Origin: PLA3 sp964592235
Lineage (GTDB): Bacteria > Planctomycetota > Phycisphaerae > UBA1845 > UTPLA1
DNA length: 64,000 nt
Reading direction: 5' to 3'
NCBI GenBank assembly: GCA_964592235.1
Contig: CAZQCF010000014.1
Span: 27,750-91,749, forward strand
Positions 8,351 to 16,227 of this stretch are shown here, in pieces. Within the stretch, counting starts at the first letter, position 1. Every line of letters begins with the position of its first letter. Under the pieces are notes generated by a model, which was given only the letters and a program-made list of their open reading frames with translations, had not been told where the DNA came from and ran no database searches. The position numbers and the translations under genes are program-made.

Positions 8351-8845
8351 CTAGAAAAGACTCACGAGGCATTCGACGCGCTGAATGACGTAGGTCACCG
8401 ACTCGGTTTGCAGCGGATGGACGACCCAGAGTAGGACGGTCAGGGTCGCCAGTCCTGTTGCGGCGTGTTCGAAGTTCGCACGAAAACGCTCCGCGAGCAG
8501 CGTCCGCCGGACGATGCCGAACAGCAATAGCCCGGCCACAAGGTGAATCAGCACATTGAAGACGTGGTAACCACGCACGTCCAGACCGCCCAGGGCGTAG
8601 TTGATCGCCAGCGTATAGGCGACCACTGGCCGACCCGAGACGGTTGACTGATAAGGGGCCGCCACCGCCTCCCGAAGCGGCCACAGGGATCGAATATAGA
8701 CGTTCTCTGTGATCGAGTACTGGTCGTCGAAAACGAACGGTCCGTTCAGGCTGTTGGCATAGACGGCCGCGCCGGCGAGGGCGACCAGCAATCCGGCCTG
8801 CCATGGGGCGATACGAGACGCGAGGGATGGGCCTTGCGAGGTCAT
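8351..8845 (-). CDS. N-terminal membrane segment of the interrupted TMTC-like protein
   Basis: ATG 8845 is preceded by the purine-rich stretch GAGGATGGG. The 164-residue product ends at TAG 8351-8353 in the middle of a predicted membrane helix, after QRVECLVSLF. It contains the FDDQYSITEN loop typical of the family, with acidic residues that in active relatives take part in catalysis. Listed separately because an automatic caller would report it as its own gene. Confidence 0.55.
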   Translation of the reverse strand: MTSQGPSLASRIAPWQAGLLVALAGAAVYANSLNGPFVFDDQYSITENVYIRSLWPLREAVAAPYQSTVSGRPVVAYTLAINYALGGLDVRGYHVFNVLIHLVAGLLLFGIVRRTLLAERFRANFEHAATGLATLTVLLWVVHPLQTESVTYVIQRVECLVSLF

Positions 8846-8858
8846 CTGGCGCCCATCC

Positions 8859-9869
8859 TCATTGGCCCCAGCGATGGGCGCCGAGGGCGGCGACGATATC
8901 GGAAGCGAGCCGCACCGCGGCGGCGCCGTCCTCCGCGGTGACGGGCGGGGGCGTGCCCGTAGCGACGCTCTCGAGGAACGCCTCCAGCTCGGCGCGAAGC
9001 GGCTCAACGTCGTCCACGAGGAGCGGCTCGACCTTCACTAGTTGGCCGAAATCGACATTGGCCATGTCGGCGAGGTTGTCGAATTTTCCGTCGCGGGCCA
9101 TGGCGAGGATGTCGAGATTCGCGTCGCGCGTGATGGCAATGCCCGTCTTGCGCTGATAATCAAGCGAGAGGTAGGCCGTCTCACTGAAGACGCGGATACG
9201 CCGATCGGTCTTCAAGGCCAGCCGCGAGGCGACGAGATTGGCCACGGCTCCGTTTTCAAATACGACGCGGGCGTTGGCCACGTCCTCATGCCGAGAGAGT
9301 ACGTTCACGCCGACCGCGTCGAGCCGGGCCACGGGCGATTTCACCAGATTCAGTACGATGTCGATATCGTGGATCATCATGTCGGACACGACGCCGATAT
9401 CGGCCGAGCGGAACCGAAAGGGACTGATGCGCTGCGTCTCGACGTATTTCGGATAAATCTGCAAACGCTGCATGGCCCGCACGACCGGGTTGAACCGTTC
9501 GGTATGGCCGACCGACAGCAACGCGCCGGTCTCCCGCGAGATCGCGAGCATCCGGTCCGCTTCCTCGACGTTGGGCGCCAGCGGCTTTTCCACCAGCACG
9601 GCCACGCCCCGGCGCATCAGCGGTTCGGCCACGGCGAGGTGATAAATCGTCGGCACCGCGACCGTCACCGCGCGGACGTCCGGCGGGAGCTCGTCAATGG
9701 AAGCCAGCGCGCGGCATTGGAAGTCCTTGGCGCAGTCGCGCGCCCGGTCGGCATTCGCATCCACCACGGCGACGAGTTGTGCCGAAGGCAGCTCGCGATA
9801 GAGCCGCGCATGGTGCCGGCCCATGTGGCCCACGCCGACCACGGCGACGGGAATCGGGGAATGGCTCAC
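8859..9869 (-). CDS. Gfo/Idh/MocA-family NAD(P)-dependent sugar oxidoreductase, possible GnnA
   Basis: A 336-residue oxidoreductase with the Rossmann motif GVGHMG at residues 12-17, the catalytic-lysine motif EKPLA near residue 100, and the histidine-containing HDIDI segment near 170. The start is GTG 9869, which overlaps the lpxA stop (GTGA); the longer frame upstream lies inside lpxA. Its translational coupling to lpxA suggests work on a UDP-amino sugar. In some bacteria a GnnA oxidase next to lpxA makes the 3-keto intermediate for UDP-GlcNAc3N, giving amide-linked lipid A. That role is inference here; a generic UDP-sugar dehydrogenase is the alternative. Confidence 0.8.
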   Translation of the reverse strand: MSHSPIPVAVVGVGHMGRHHARLYRELPSAQLVAVVDANADRARDCAKDFQCRALASIDELPPDVRAVTVAVPTIYHLAVAEPLMRRGVAVLVEKPLAPNVEEADRMLAISRETGALLSVGHTERFNPVVRAMQRLQIYPKYVETQRISPFRFRSADIGVVSDMMIHDIDIVLNLVKSPVARLDAVGVNVLSRHEDVANARVVFENGAVANLVASRLALKTDRRIRVFSETAYLSLDYQRKTGIAITRDANLDILAMARDGKFDNLADMANVDFGQLVKVEPLLVDDVEPLRAELEAFLESVATGTPPPVTAEDGAAAVRLASDIVAALGAHRWGQ

Positions 9870-10786
9870 GAGCGTTGGCCCCCGCCGTAGAACTGCGGCA
9901 CCGCGCCTTGATCTCGGCGGAGCGATTCGAGATACCGCCCGTGTACACCCTGAAAAATGGATCGCTTGAGGAAGTTGATCAGATACTGACCGTGGTAGTC
10001 GAGCTTGCCGTTGACTTCGCATTCTCGAATGCGTCGGGCCAGGCTGATCGTCGTCTTGTCATCCTTGATGAACGGCATGATGCGATACAGCGATCGCAGA
10101 CCGAACACGGCGGCGGCCTGATTCTTGCGCGGGAACAACTTCTTGCACAAATCGCGGAGCTGCTGAATCGTGCTCTCGTCGAAGCCCCAGCGGCCCAGGC
10201 CCTTGATGTTCACACCCTGCACGTTGCCCTCGAAGCCGAAGATCATATAGGGCGGCGTGTCGATCGTGCAGCGGGCCATGCCGGTGATGAAGCTGTATTG
10301 CCCGATGGTGACGAATTGCTGAACACCGACCAGGCCCGAGACCGTCACGTGGTCTTCGATGTGAACGTGTCCGGCGATCTGCACCTGGTTCGAGAGGATG
10401 CAGTGATTGCCGACGCGCACATCGTGGGCGATATGCGAGCCAACCTGGAACTGATTGTGATCACCGATCTCGGTCAGCCCGCCAGCGACTTCGGTGCCGG
10501 TGTGCGCGGTGACGCCTTCGCGAAAGATGTTGTCGTTGCCGATGACGAGTTGCGTCGCTGTGCCGGTGTATTTGAGATCTTGCGGCGCAGCGCCGATAAC
10601 GCTGCCGGGGTAGAAGAGATTGCGCTCGCCGATTTGCGTGTTGCCTAAAACGGTCACGTTCGCGATCAGGCGCGATCCGGCTCCGATGCGCACATCGGGA
10701 CCGACGTAACAACCTGGTCCGATCTCGACCTCATCGGCGATCTGCGCCTGGGGTGCGACAGTGGCTGTCGGGGCGATCCTCGGCAT
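9866..10786 (-). CDS. lpxA: UDP-N-acetylglucosamine acyltransferase LpxA
   Basis: A 306-residue left-handed beta-helix protein with hexapeptide repeats from the N terminus to about residue 190 and a helical C-terminal domain, slightly longer than the usual 260-265. The catalytic histidine is His121 in HIAHD, and FREGVTAHTGT matches the E. coli IRESVTIHRGT region. The diagnostic NIKGLGRWGF is present in the C-terminal part. It transfers the first 3-hydroxyacyl chain to UDP-GlcNAc in lipid A synthesis. One active-site neighbour is VQQF (155-158) where E. coli has VHQF. It is flanked by lpxC-fabZ upstream and the oxidoreductase downstream. Confidence 0.93.
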   Translation of the reverse strand: MPRIAPTATVAPQAQIADEVEIGPGCYVGPDVRIGAGSRLIANVTVLGNTQIGERNLFYPGSVIGAAPQDLKYTGTATQLVIGNDNIFREGVTAHTGTEVAGGLTEIGDHNQFQVGSHIAHDVRVGNHCILSNQVQIAGHVHIEDHVTVSGLVGVQQFVTIGQYSFITGMARCTIDTPPYMIFGFEGNVQGVNIKGLGRWGFDESTIQQLRDLCKKLFPRKNQAAAVFGLRSLYRIMPFIKDDKTTISLARRIRECEVNGKLDYHGQYLINFLKRSIFQGVHGRYLESLRRDQGAVPQFYGGGQRS

Positions 10787-10902
10787 TCACCACAATCCGC
10801 AGGGGCGGCAGCTCCGCGCCACCCTCGTTTCATCCGCGCGTCCAGCGCCGCTTCCACTTCGGCGCATGCACAGTCTGATTGACAACCGCGCGACGGTCGG
10901 GG

Positions 10903-12213
10903 TTAGACCCCCTCCGCGTCCACCATCATAAACTTTATTTCCGCTTCCGCCACTACCGTATCCAGAACCATCGCCCAGGCCCGAACGTGCCCGGTCCGGG
11001 CCTTGACCCGGATGTTCTGCACGTGCAAAACGAGCTGGTCCCCCGGGAGCACCGGTTTGCGGAATTTCACATGATCCATGGACAACAGAACCGCCACCTT
11101 GCCGGTGTGTTCCAGCTTCTGGGAGAGCAGGATTCCAGCCAGCTGGGCCATGGCTTCCAGAATCAACACTCCCGGCATGATCGGCTGGGCCGGGTAGTGC
11201 CCCTGGAAGAACGGCTCGTTGATCGTGACGTTCTTAATACCTACCGCCCGGCGGTCTTCGTCCAGCTCCACGACCCGGTCGATCAGCAGAAACGGGTACC
11301 GGTGGGGGAGGATTCGCCGAAGGGCGAGCGAGTCGTACACGGCGTGCGCGCCCAGTAGGGCGTTTCGTTCCTGCCTCTTGATCGCCTCCAGCAGCTTGCG
11401 GACCAGTTCATGGTTCAGCGAATGGCCGCTCTTGCGGGCAATGATTCGACCGCGGATTGGCCGTCCGGCAAGGTACAGATCACCGATGAGATCGAGAATC
11501 TTGTGCCGCACGCACTCGTCCGGGTAGCGGAACGCGTTGCCGATGACGCCCTCGCTCCCGATGACCACGACATCCTGGTACGTGAGGTGTTTGCCGAGAC
11601 CGGCAGCCTGAAACTGCCGAGCCTCTTCCTCGGTGAGGAACGTGCGTGCCGGGGCGACGTCATGCAGGAAGGATTCCGCCGACAAGCGCAAAGCATAGAT
11701 CTGCCGAGGAATCGGTCCGCCCGAGCCGTAGTCCAGATCATAGATGATGTTCAGATCGTCCGTATCGGTCGGGACGGCGATCAGTTCGGCATCACCCTCG
11801 GCGACGCGCACGGTCTCGCGAATGACCAGCGGCTTTTGTTCGACCCCCAGGTCGGCGATGCCGGCCTGATGGATGGCATCGACGAAAATGTTGGAGCTTC
11901 CGTCGCCGCCGGGAAGCTCGCCGCCGCTGATCTCGATTTCGAGATTGTCGATGCCCAGCCCGTGCAGGGCGGCCATGCAATGTTCTACGGTCTCGACCGT
12001 CAACGTGCCGTTGCGGATGCTCGTGCGCCGGGCGCGCTTGGTGACGTTGTCGACGTGGGCTTTGATTCGTGCCGGGACCGGCGCATCAACGCGGACAAAG
12101 GTAATGCCGGCGTCGGCCATCGCCGGCTTGAAGCGCACGACCACTTCTTCGCCCGTGAACAAGCCCCGACCGCTGATTTCAGTCGGGTTTTGAATGGTCT
12201 GCTGCGGCTTCAA
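10903..12213 (-). CDS. lpxC/fabZ: Bifunctional LpxC deacetylase / FabZ dehydratase
   Basis: A 436-residue fusion. Residues 1-290 are LpxC, the zinc-dependent UDP-3-O-acyl-GlcNAc deacetylase that commits to lipid A: zinc ligands His78 (VEHC), His237 and Asp241 (HKILD), and catalytic His264 (SGHSLNHE). Residues 297-436 are FabZ, the 3-hydroxyacyl-ACP dehydratase of fatty acid elongation, with PHRYPFLLIDR and catalytic His339 and Glu353 in GHYPAQPIMPGVLILEAMAQ. The fusion ties the supply of hydroxyacyl-ACP for membranes and for lipid A into one polypeptide; it is also known in Bacteroidota and some Planctomycetota. The start overlaps the end of lpxD by 35 bases. Confidence 0.95.
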   Translation of the reverse strand: MKPQQTIQNPTEISGRGLFTGEEVVVRFKPAMADAGITFVRVDAPVPARIKAHVDNVTKRARRTSIRNGTLTVETVEHCMAALHGLGIDNLEIEISGGELPGGDGSSNIFVDAIHQAGIADLGVEQKPLVIRETVRVAEGDAELIAVPTDTDDLNIIYDLDYGSGGPIPRQIYALRLSAESFLHDVAPARTFLTEEEARQFQAAGLGKHLTYQDVVVIGSEGVIGNAFRYPDECVRHKILDLIGDLYLAGRPIRGRIIARKSGHSLNHELVRKLLEAIKRQERNALLGAHAVYDSLALRRILPHRYPFLLIDRVVELDEDRRAVGIKNVTINEPFFQGHYPAQPIMPGVLILEAMAQLAGILLSQKLEHTGKVAVLLSMDHVKFRKPVLPGDQLVLHVQNIRVKARTGHVRAWAMVLDTVVAEAEIKFMMVDAEGV

Positions 12214-13246
12214 GGTCGCGGACTCGCTTCGTTAACTCGGCGACTTGCTCGAACAGTTCCGGCAACTTGCGAACGCGCGCCAACTCGCGAAACGCGGTCG
12301 ATCGATCCTGGGCCGGCGATCCGATGACCGTCTGCCCATCCGGCACGTCGTTCATGATACCACTTTTCGCCGCGATGCGAACCTCGCTGCCGATCTTCAG
12401 CCCGTGGGCGATTCCAACCTGGCCGCCCATCGCCACGCCCGCACCGACTTCGACGCTGCCGGAGATTCCTGTTTGCGCCGCGATGACACACAGTGGGCCG
12501 ATCTGCACGTTGTGCGCCACCTGCACGAGGTTATCAATCTTCGTCCCGCGGCCGATGCGCGTCGCGCCGAGTTTGCCGCGGTCCACGCACACCCCGGCGC
12601 CGAGTTCCACGTCATCCTCGATGATCACCGTGCCCAGGTGCGGCAGCTTGTGGTGCTCGCCCTTGCGATACACGTAACCGAATCCATCGGCGCCGATCAC
12701 CGAACCGGCGTGAATCACGACATCGTTGCCGATCGTGCAGCGGTCATAGATCACGACGCGATCAAACAGCGTTGTGCCCCTTCCGATCGTCACGCCGCGG
12801 CCAATGCTGACGCCCTCGTGGATTACCGAACCGTCACCGATCTGCACGTCCCCGTGGATGACCGCGTGTGCACCGACGCGCACATCACGCCCGAAGCGCG
12901 CGGAAGGATCAACCACCGCCGTAGGATGTATACCCGGATCGGGCGACTGCGGCGGCACGAAAAAGTGCCTCAGCACCTTCGTCATGGCGAACTCGGGATC
13001 ATCGACAAACACCGCCCGCTGCTCGCCGGGCATGAGTTTCTCGGTGCAGAGAATCGCACCCGCCTGCGATGCAGCCGCTTGTTCGGCATGTCGCGATTCG
13101 GTCACCCACGTGACGGCATCGGGGCCTGCATCATGCGCCGCGGCGACGGCGCGCAGGATCACCCTGCCGCGCGAGGCGTCAGCCGGTCGGCCGCCGCACA
13201 GGCTCGCAAGGTCCGCGACGGTCAGAGTAGGTCGGTCCAGGGACAT
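12179..13246 (-). CDS. lpxD: UDP-3-O-acylglucosamine N-acyltransferase LpxD
   Basis: A 355-residue protein with the N-terminal uridine-binding domain (to about residue 100), a hexapeptide-repeat beta-helix from about 106 to 310, and a C-terminal helix. The catalytic histidine is His245 in VQVAHNVQIG, preceded by the family-specific GADGFGYV at about 185-192. It adds the second, amide-linked acyl chain during lipid A synthesis. It starts 3 bases after the OmpH/Skp gene stop and overlaps lpxC-fabZ, so it is clearly within the operon. Confidence 0.95.
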   Translation of the reverse strand: MSLDRPTLTVADLASLCGGRPADASRGRVILRAVAAAHDAGPDAVTWVTESRHAEQAAASQAGAILCTEKLMPGEQRAVFVDDPEFAMTKVLRHFFVPPQSPDPGIHPTAVVDPSARFGRDVRVGAHAVIHGDVQIGDGSVIHEGVSIGRGVTIGRGTTLFDRVVIYDRCTIGNDVVIHAGSVIGADGFGYVYRKGEHHKLPHLGTVIIEDDVELGAGVCVDRGKLGATRIGRGTKIDNLVQVAHNVQIGPLCVIAAQTGISGSVEVGAGVAMGGQVGIAHGLKIGSEVRIAAKSGIMNDVPDGQTVIGSPAQDRSTAFRELARVRKLPELFEQVAELTKRVRDLEAAADHSKPD

Positions 13247-13249
13247 GCT

Positions 13250-13984
13250 TCAGCGTTTGGGAGGTTCGTTGCCATCGCCCGAACCGGAGCCGCCACCGCT
13301 GCCGGCCCCGCCGCCAAAGGTCGGCCCGGAGGCGTTGCCGATCTTCGGCCGCGCCGGGTCATTGCGGTAGTCGGCGTTCATTCTGGCGATGACTGCCTCG
13401 GTGATGTCGAGATCTTTTGAATTGTAGACCACGACCCGATCCTGAATGATCCGGCGGATAGCCTGAACGCTTTGCTCCTGGATCTCGTCAGGCCGGAAGG
13501 CCGTCCGCTGAAGGACGAGGTCCATGCCGCGTTCCTTCGCTACGGCTGCCGCCGTATCGCAAGCCTTCTCATACACCTTGATCGTCCAGGTGTAGCGGTC
13601 CTGCTCGATCTCCTGCTCGGCGACCTTGAGCCAGACGTTCGCGTCGATGTTCGCGCGGACCAGCTCGGTTCGGCGGGCCTCGTAGTCTGGCGTGCCGGGC
13701 TTGAACGCGTTCAGGGCGGTCTGTTTGTCCTCGATCCGCTTGCGACGCTCGCCGGCTTCTCTGGAGTAGTCATCAGTCTTTTTCTTGATCTGATCGTTCA
13801 GGTCCAGAATCTGCTGGCACTCATTGAAAATGCGGATCAGATCGATCACGCCGACGCGCGTGATCGCGGCGGTCGAAGCGCCGGGGGCGGCCTCGCTCGC
13901 CGGTTGTCCCTGCCCCTGCGCGAGGCCGACCGCGCAGAGCACGGCCAGCGCCAGGGCGCTCCATACGAAGGTTGCGTGTTTCAC
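13250..13984 (-). CDS. OmpH/Skp-family periplasmic chaperone
   Basis: A 244-residue protein with a signal peptide (about residues 1-22, ending AVGLAQG), the OmpH start pattern RVGVIDLIRIFNE, and a long charged coiled-coil region (residues 60-170). It ends in a glycine/serine-rich tail. Skp holds unfolded outer membrane proteins in the periplasm. Its position directly ahead of lpxD is the conserved skp-lpxD arrangement; bamA, which usually precedes it, is absent here. The tail after residue 215 is low complexity and not typical of Skp. Confidence 0.8.
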   Translation of the reverse strand: MKHATFVWSALALAVLCAVGLAQGQGQPASEAAPGASTAAITRVGVIDLIRIFNECQQILDLNDQIKKKTDDYSREAGERRKRIEDKQTALNAFKPGTPDYEARRTELVRANIDANVWLKVAEQEIEQDRYTWTIKVYEKACDTAAAVAKERGMDLVLQRTAFRPDEIQEQSVQAIRRIIQDRVVVYNSKDLDITEAVIARMNADYRNDPARPKIGNASGPTFGGGAGSGGGSGSGDGNEPPKR

Positions 13985-14072
13985 GGGTTGGACTCCTTTT
14001 GCTGCGCCGGCGGCCGGGCCGCAGTGCGGCGAGTTGATCGGGCCGGAGCAGCGCCGATGCGCCCTCGGTTCG

Positions 14073-15233
14073 TCACTTCACTTTACAGACAATCGTCTTG
14101 CTCTTCTGGTCTTCCACGTCGAGCGCGAATCCCTCGAACTGCAGCTCGATCAGGTGTTCCGTCAGCGATTCGGCCGTCATGTTGCTTCGCACCGTGTACT
14201 TGACCAGTCCCTTCGCGCCGTCCTTCACCACTTCTTCCACGCCGGCGATGCCTTCCAGCGCCTTCTTGATCTGGATGCTCTGCTTCACGTCGGCCACGTT
14301 CGCCACTTCGATGATCACGTCGCCCACGCCGCCCGCCGTCCCGCGCGTCCACGATTCCAGCAGGTCATACACGCTCGCGTCCGCCAGTTTCTGACCCGAC
14401 TTCTCCAGCGCCTGCCGGCCGCCGATCGGTCCCTCCACGCGCGAGCCGCCGCGCACCCCCGTCATCGTGTTCGAGAAGATCGAATCGCCCGTCTCGGTCC
14501 AGAACCCCTGAATCGTGACATCGGTCTCCCACATATTCAGGTTGATGCCTGCGGCCGTGGTCTTCTCCGGTCCGCTGGCCCGCGACGTGCCCTTGATGTA
14601 CACCTGCGCGCCGTAGTTGCTGGCGATCGCCTTGAGCGCCTCGGTGTTGTCCTCCATCGCTGCGACTTCGGCCTTCTTGCGGTCGATTTCCTTCATCTGC
14701 CCCGGGTTCACCAGTTTGAAGCCCAGTTGCAGCAGCTTGCGCTCGATGGCCGTGCCGAGGATGCTGTCGCGCTGCACGATCTCGCGGCTTGGTTCTTCGC
14801 GCGTCACGTCGTGAATGATCTCGGTGAAGATGATCATGATCTTCGGCCGGCCCAGTTGCTTGAGCAGAATCGCCACCTCGGCCCACGTCGCGTCGATCAG
14901 TTTCTTGCTGACCTTCGCCTCGATCTCGACCGTGACGACGCCGTTGGCGCTGGTCTCGCCGAGAATCTTGTAGTCTTTCACCAGCCCGGCCGATCGCGAC
15001 AGCACGACATCCAGCTCCAGGGCGAAGTCCTTGGTCTGCGATTTGCTGGCGATTTCCTGCTGCCCGCCCTGTTCCACTGCCCGGCGCAGGGCGTCCTTCA
15101 GCGCACCGTCCTTGCTGACGCCCTGACCCTTGACCTTGATAATCACGAGGTCGTCGTCGGCCCGGGCCGCGGCGGGGACCGCGAGCGCAAGGCAAAATGT
15201 CCAAAGCGTTGCGAATGCGGCGAAACGGTTCAT
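14073..15233 (-). CDS. Secreted protein of unknown function at the head of the lipid A operon
   Basis: A 386-residue protein with a clear signal peptide (MNRFAAFATLWTFCLALAVP, cut after ARA). Residues 27-110 resemble the N-terminal domain of FlgT/LPP20-like proteins (GQGVSKDGALKDALRRAVEQ), and the next part resembles the domain of TolB/curli-assembly-like proteins that handle outer-membrane cargo (GTAIERKLLQLGFKLV, YGAQVYIKG). There is no enzyme motif. ATG 15233 follows a strong CAGGAGG ribosome-binding site. It heads the envelope operon 88 bases before ompH, which suggests a periplasmic or outer-membrane role, but this is inference from position. Confidence 0.65.
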   Translation of the reverse strand: MNRFAAFATLWTFCLALAVPAAARADDDLVIIKVKGQGVSKDGALKDALRRAVEQGGQQEIASKSQTKDFALELDVVLSRSAGLVKDYKILGETSANGVVTVEIEAKVSKKLIDATWAEVAILLKQLGRPKIMIIFTEIIHDVTREEPSREIVQRDSILGTAIERKLLQLGFKLVNPGQMKEIDRKKAEVAAMEDNTEALKAIASNYGAQVYIKGTSRASGPEKTTAAGINLNMWETDVTIQGFWTETGDSIFSNTMTGVRGGSRVEGPIGGRQALEKSGQKLADASVYDLLESWTRGTAGGVGDVIIEVANVADVKQSIQIKKALEGIAGVEEVVKDGAKGLVKYTVRSNMTAESLTEHLIELQFEGFALDVEDQKSKTIVCKVK

Positions 15234-15305
15234 CGTCAATGCCTCCTGGTGCAAGGGCGGCGGCGAGCCTCCGGGTGAAGACCCTCTCCGCTCGCGCCAA
15301 ACGCG

Positions 15306-15334
15306 ATTGTCCGTGTGTTGCCGCACCCGGTCAA
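15306..15334 (-). promoter_or_regulatory. Sigma-70-like promoter for the envelope operon
   Basis: On the minus strand TTGACC (15334-15329) and GACAAT (15311-15306) are spaced by 17 bases, about 70 bases ahead of the first gene of the envelope operon (start 15233). Confidence 0.5.
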
Positions 15335-15362
15335 GCCATGGCGGGCTTTCGGGCCGCGCGTT

Positions 15363-15390
15363 TTGTAGTCGTTCCCAGTTTGGTTAGAAT
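15363..15390 (+). promoter_or_regulatory. Sigma-70-like promoter for frr
   Basis: TTGTAG (15363-15368) and TAGAAT (15385-15390) with a 16-base spacer, 50 bases before frr. It is back to back with the envelope operon promoter. Confidence 0.5.
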
Positions 15391-15440
15391 GCCGCGCTCA
15401 TCCGACGTTAGACACCCTTTGACCCGAGGAAGTCAGCAAC

Positions 15441-16010
15441 ATGCCCTGGGACGAAATCGAACTCGAAGCCGACGACGCCATGGACAAGGCGGTGAAGTTT
15501 CTCAAGCAGGAATTCCGCGGCGTGCGGACGGGCCGGGCCTCGCCCGGTCTGGTCGATCATGTGAAGGTGAAAGTGGCGGCCTACGGCGGCGCACCAATGG
15601 AGATGAAATCGCTCGCCACCGTGACGACGCCCGACGCGACGATGATCCTCATTAAGCCGTTCGACCCGACGACGCTCAAGGACATTGAGCGTGCCATCCA
15701 AGAGGCACAAATCGGCATCAACCCGCAGAGCGACGGGAAGGTAATCCGCTTGCCGGTCCCGGCCCTGTCGGGCGAGCGTCGGCAGCAGATCGCCGGGCAG
15801 ATCAAGAAAATGGCCGAGGCGCAGAAAGTGGCCCTGCGAAACGTGCGTCGCGACGCGATCCAGAAGATCGACGCCGAGAAGAAGGCCGGCGATATGCCGG
15901 AAGACGACGCCAAGCGCGGCCAGGAAGAAATGGACAAAATGACGAAGAAATACGAGGCCCAGATCGACGAGGCTATGGCGGCGAAGACAAAGGAAGTGAT
16001 GGAGGGATGA
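15441..16010 (+). CDS. frr: Ribosome recycling factor
   Basis: A 189-residue protein of family-typical length (about 185). It has FRGVRTGRASPGLVDHV near the N terminus, YGGAPMEMKSLATVTTPDA in the centre, and the C-terminal helix bundle with NVRRDAIQKID. It splits post-termination ribosomes together with EF-G. The usual upstream neighbours tsf and pyrH are not present. A GAGGAAG ribosome-binding site lies just upstream. Confidence 0.96.
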   Translation: MPWDEIELEADDAMDKAVKFLKQEFRGVRTGRASPGLVDHVKVKVAAYGGAPMEMKSLATVTTPDATMILIKPFDPTTLKDIERAIQEAQIGINPQSDGKVIRLPVPALSGERRQQIAGQIKKMAEAQKVALRNVRRDAIQKIDAEKKAGDMPEDDAKRGQEEMDKMTKKYEAQIDEAMAAKTKEVMEG

Positions 16011-16020
16011 GGGAGGAAGT

Positions 16021-16218
16021 GCGAATAGCGAATTGCGAAAGAATGCAGAATGTAGAATTGAGAATGTAGAAAGGGTGTCGCCGCCTTCAGCGGCCAATCG
16101 AATCGCGAAGCTTTCTACATTCCTCATTCGACATTCTACATTGGCCCATTCTGTGTGGGCAGCAGGATGCGGTCCTTTTGCTTCTTCGCCATTCGCCATT
16201 CGCTATTCCTAATTCGCC
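16021..16218. repeat. Nested inverted-repeat element of GAAT-rich short units
   Basis: Between frr and upp lie AT-richer units that pair with each other. The outer left arm 16021-16039 (GCGAATAGCGAATTGCGAA) faces an outer right arm at 16185-16218 (TTCGCCATTCGCTATTCC and neighbours). The inner left arm 16041-16073 (GAATGTAGAATTGAGAATG core) faces an inner right arm at 16111-16142 (CATTCCTCATTCGACATTC core). The transcript could fold into a long hairpin. A second site with 19 identical bases is at 24213. Confidence 0.6.
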
Positions 16219-16227
16219 ACGAACGAA

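Larger units (their letters stand above)
6743..8845 (-). pseudogene. TMTC-like membrane/TPR protein gene interrupted by two in-frame stops
   Basis: A single uninterrupted reading frame of 700 codons runs from ATG 8845 to the stop at 6743, except for TAG at 8351-8353 and TGA at 7715-7717. No frameshift is involved. The segments join sensibly. The amino part has a glycosyltransferase-like membrane domain (FVFDDQYSITENV, HPLQTESVTYVIQR); the TAG sits between CLVSLF and LATLYC, where relatives usually carry an aromatic residue in the same helix. The middle part continues the membrane domain, and the third part holds tetratricopeptide repeats. This is the domain order of TMTC/O-mannosyltransferase-like proteins. 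It follows the oxidoreductase gene by 13 bases. The simplest reading is a recently inactivated gene; stop readthrough or sequence error are alternatives. Confidence 0.65.

Noticed and set aside
12245..13420. 391-codon plus-strand frame opposite lpxD
   Set aside because: lpxD is unmistakable, and the antisense frame shows only composition bias.
13824..15278. 484-codon plus-strand frame opposite ompH and the secreted unknown protein
   Set aside because: The minus-strand genes have signal peptides, ribosome-binding sites and operon spacing; the plus frame has none.
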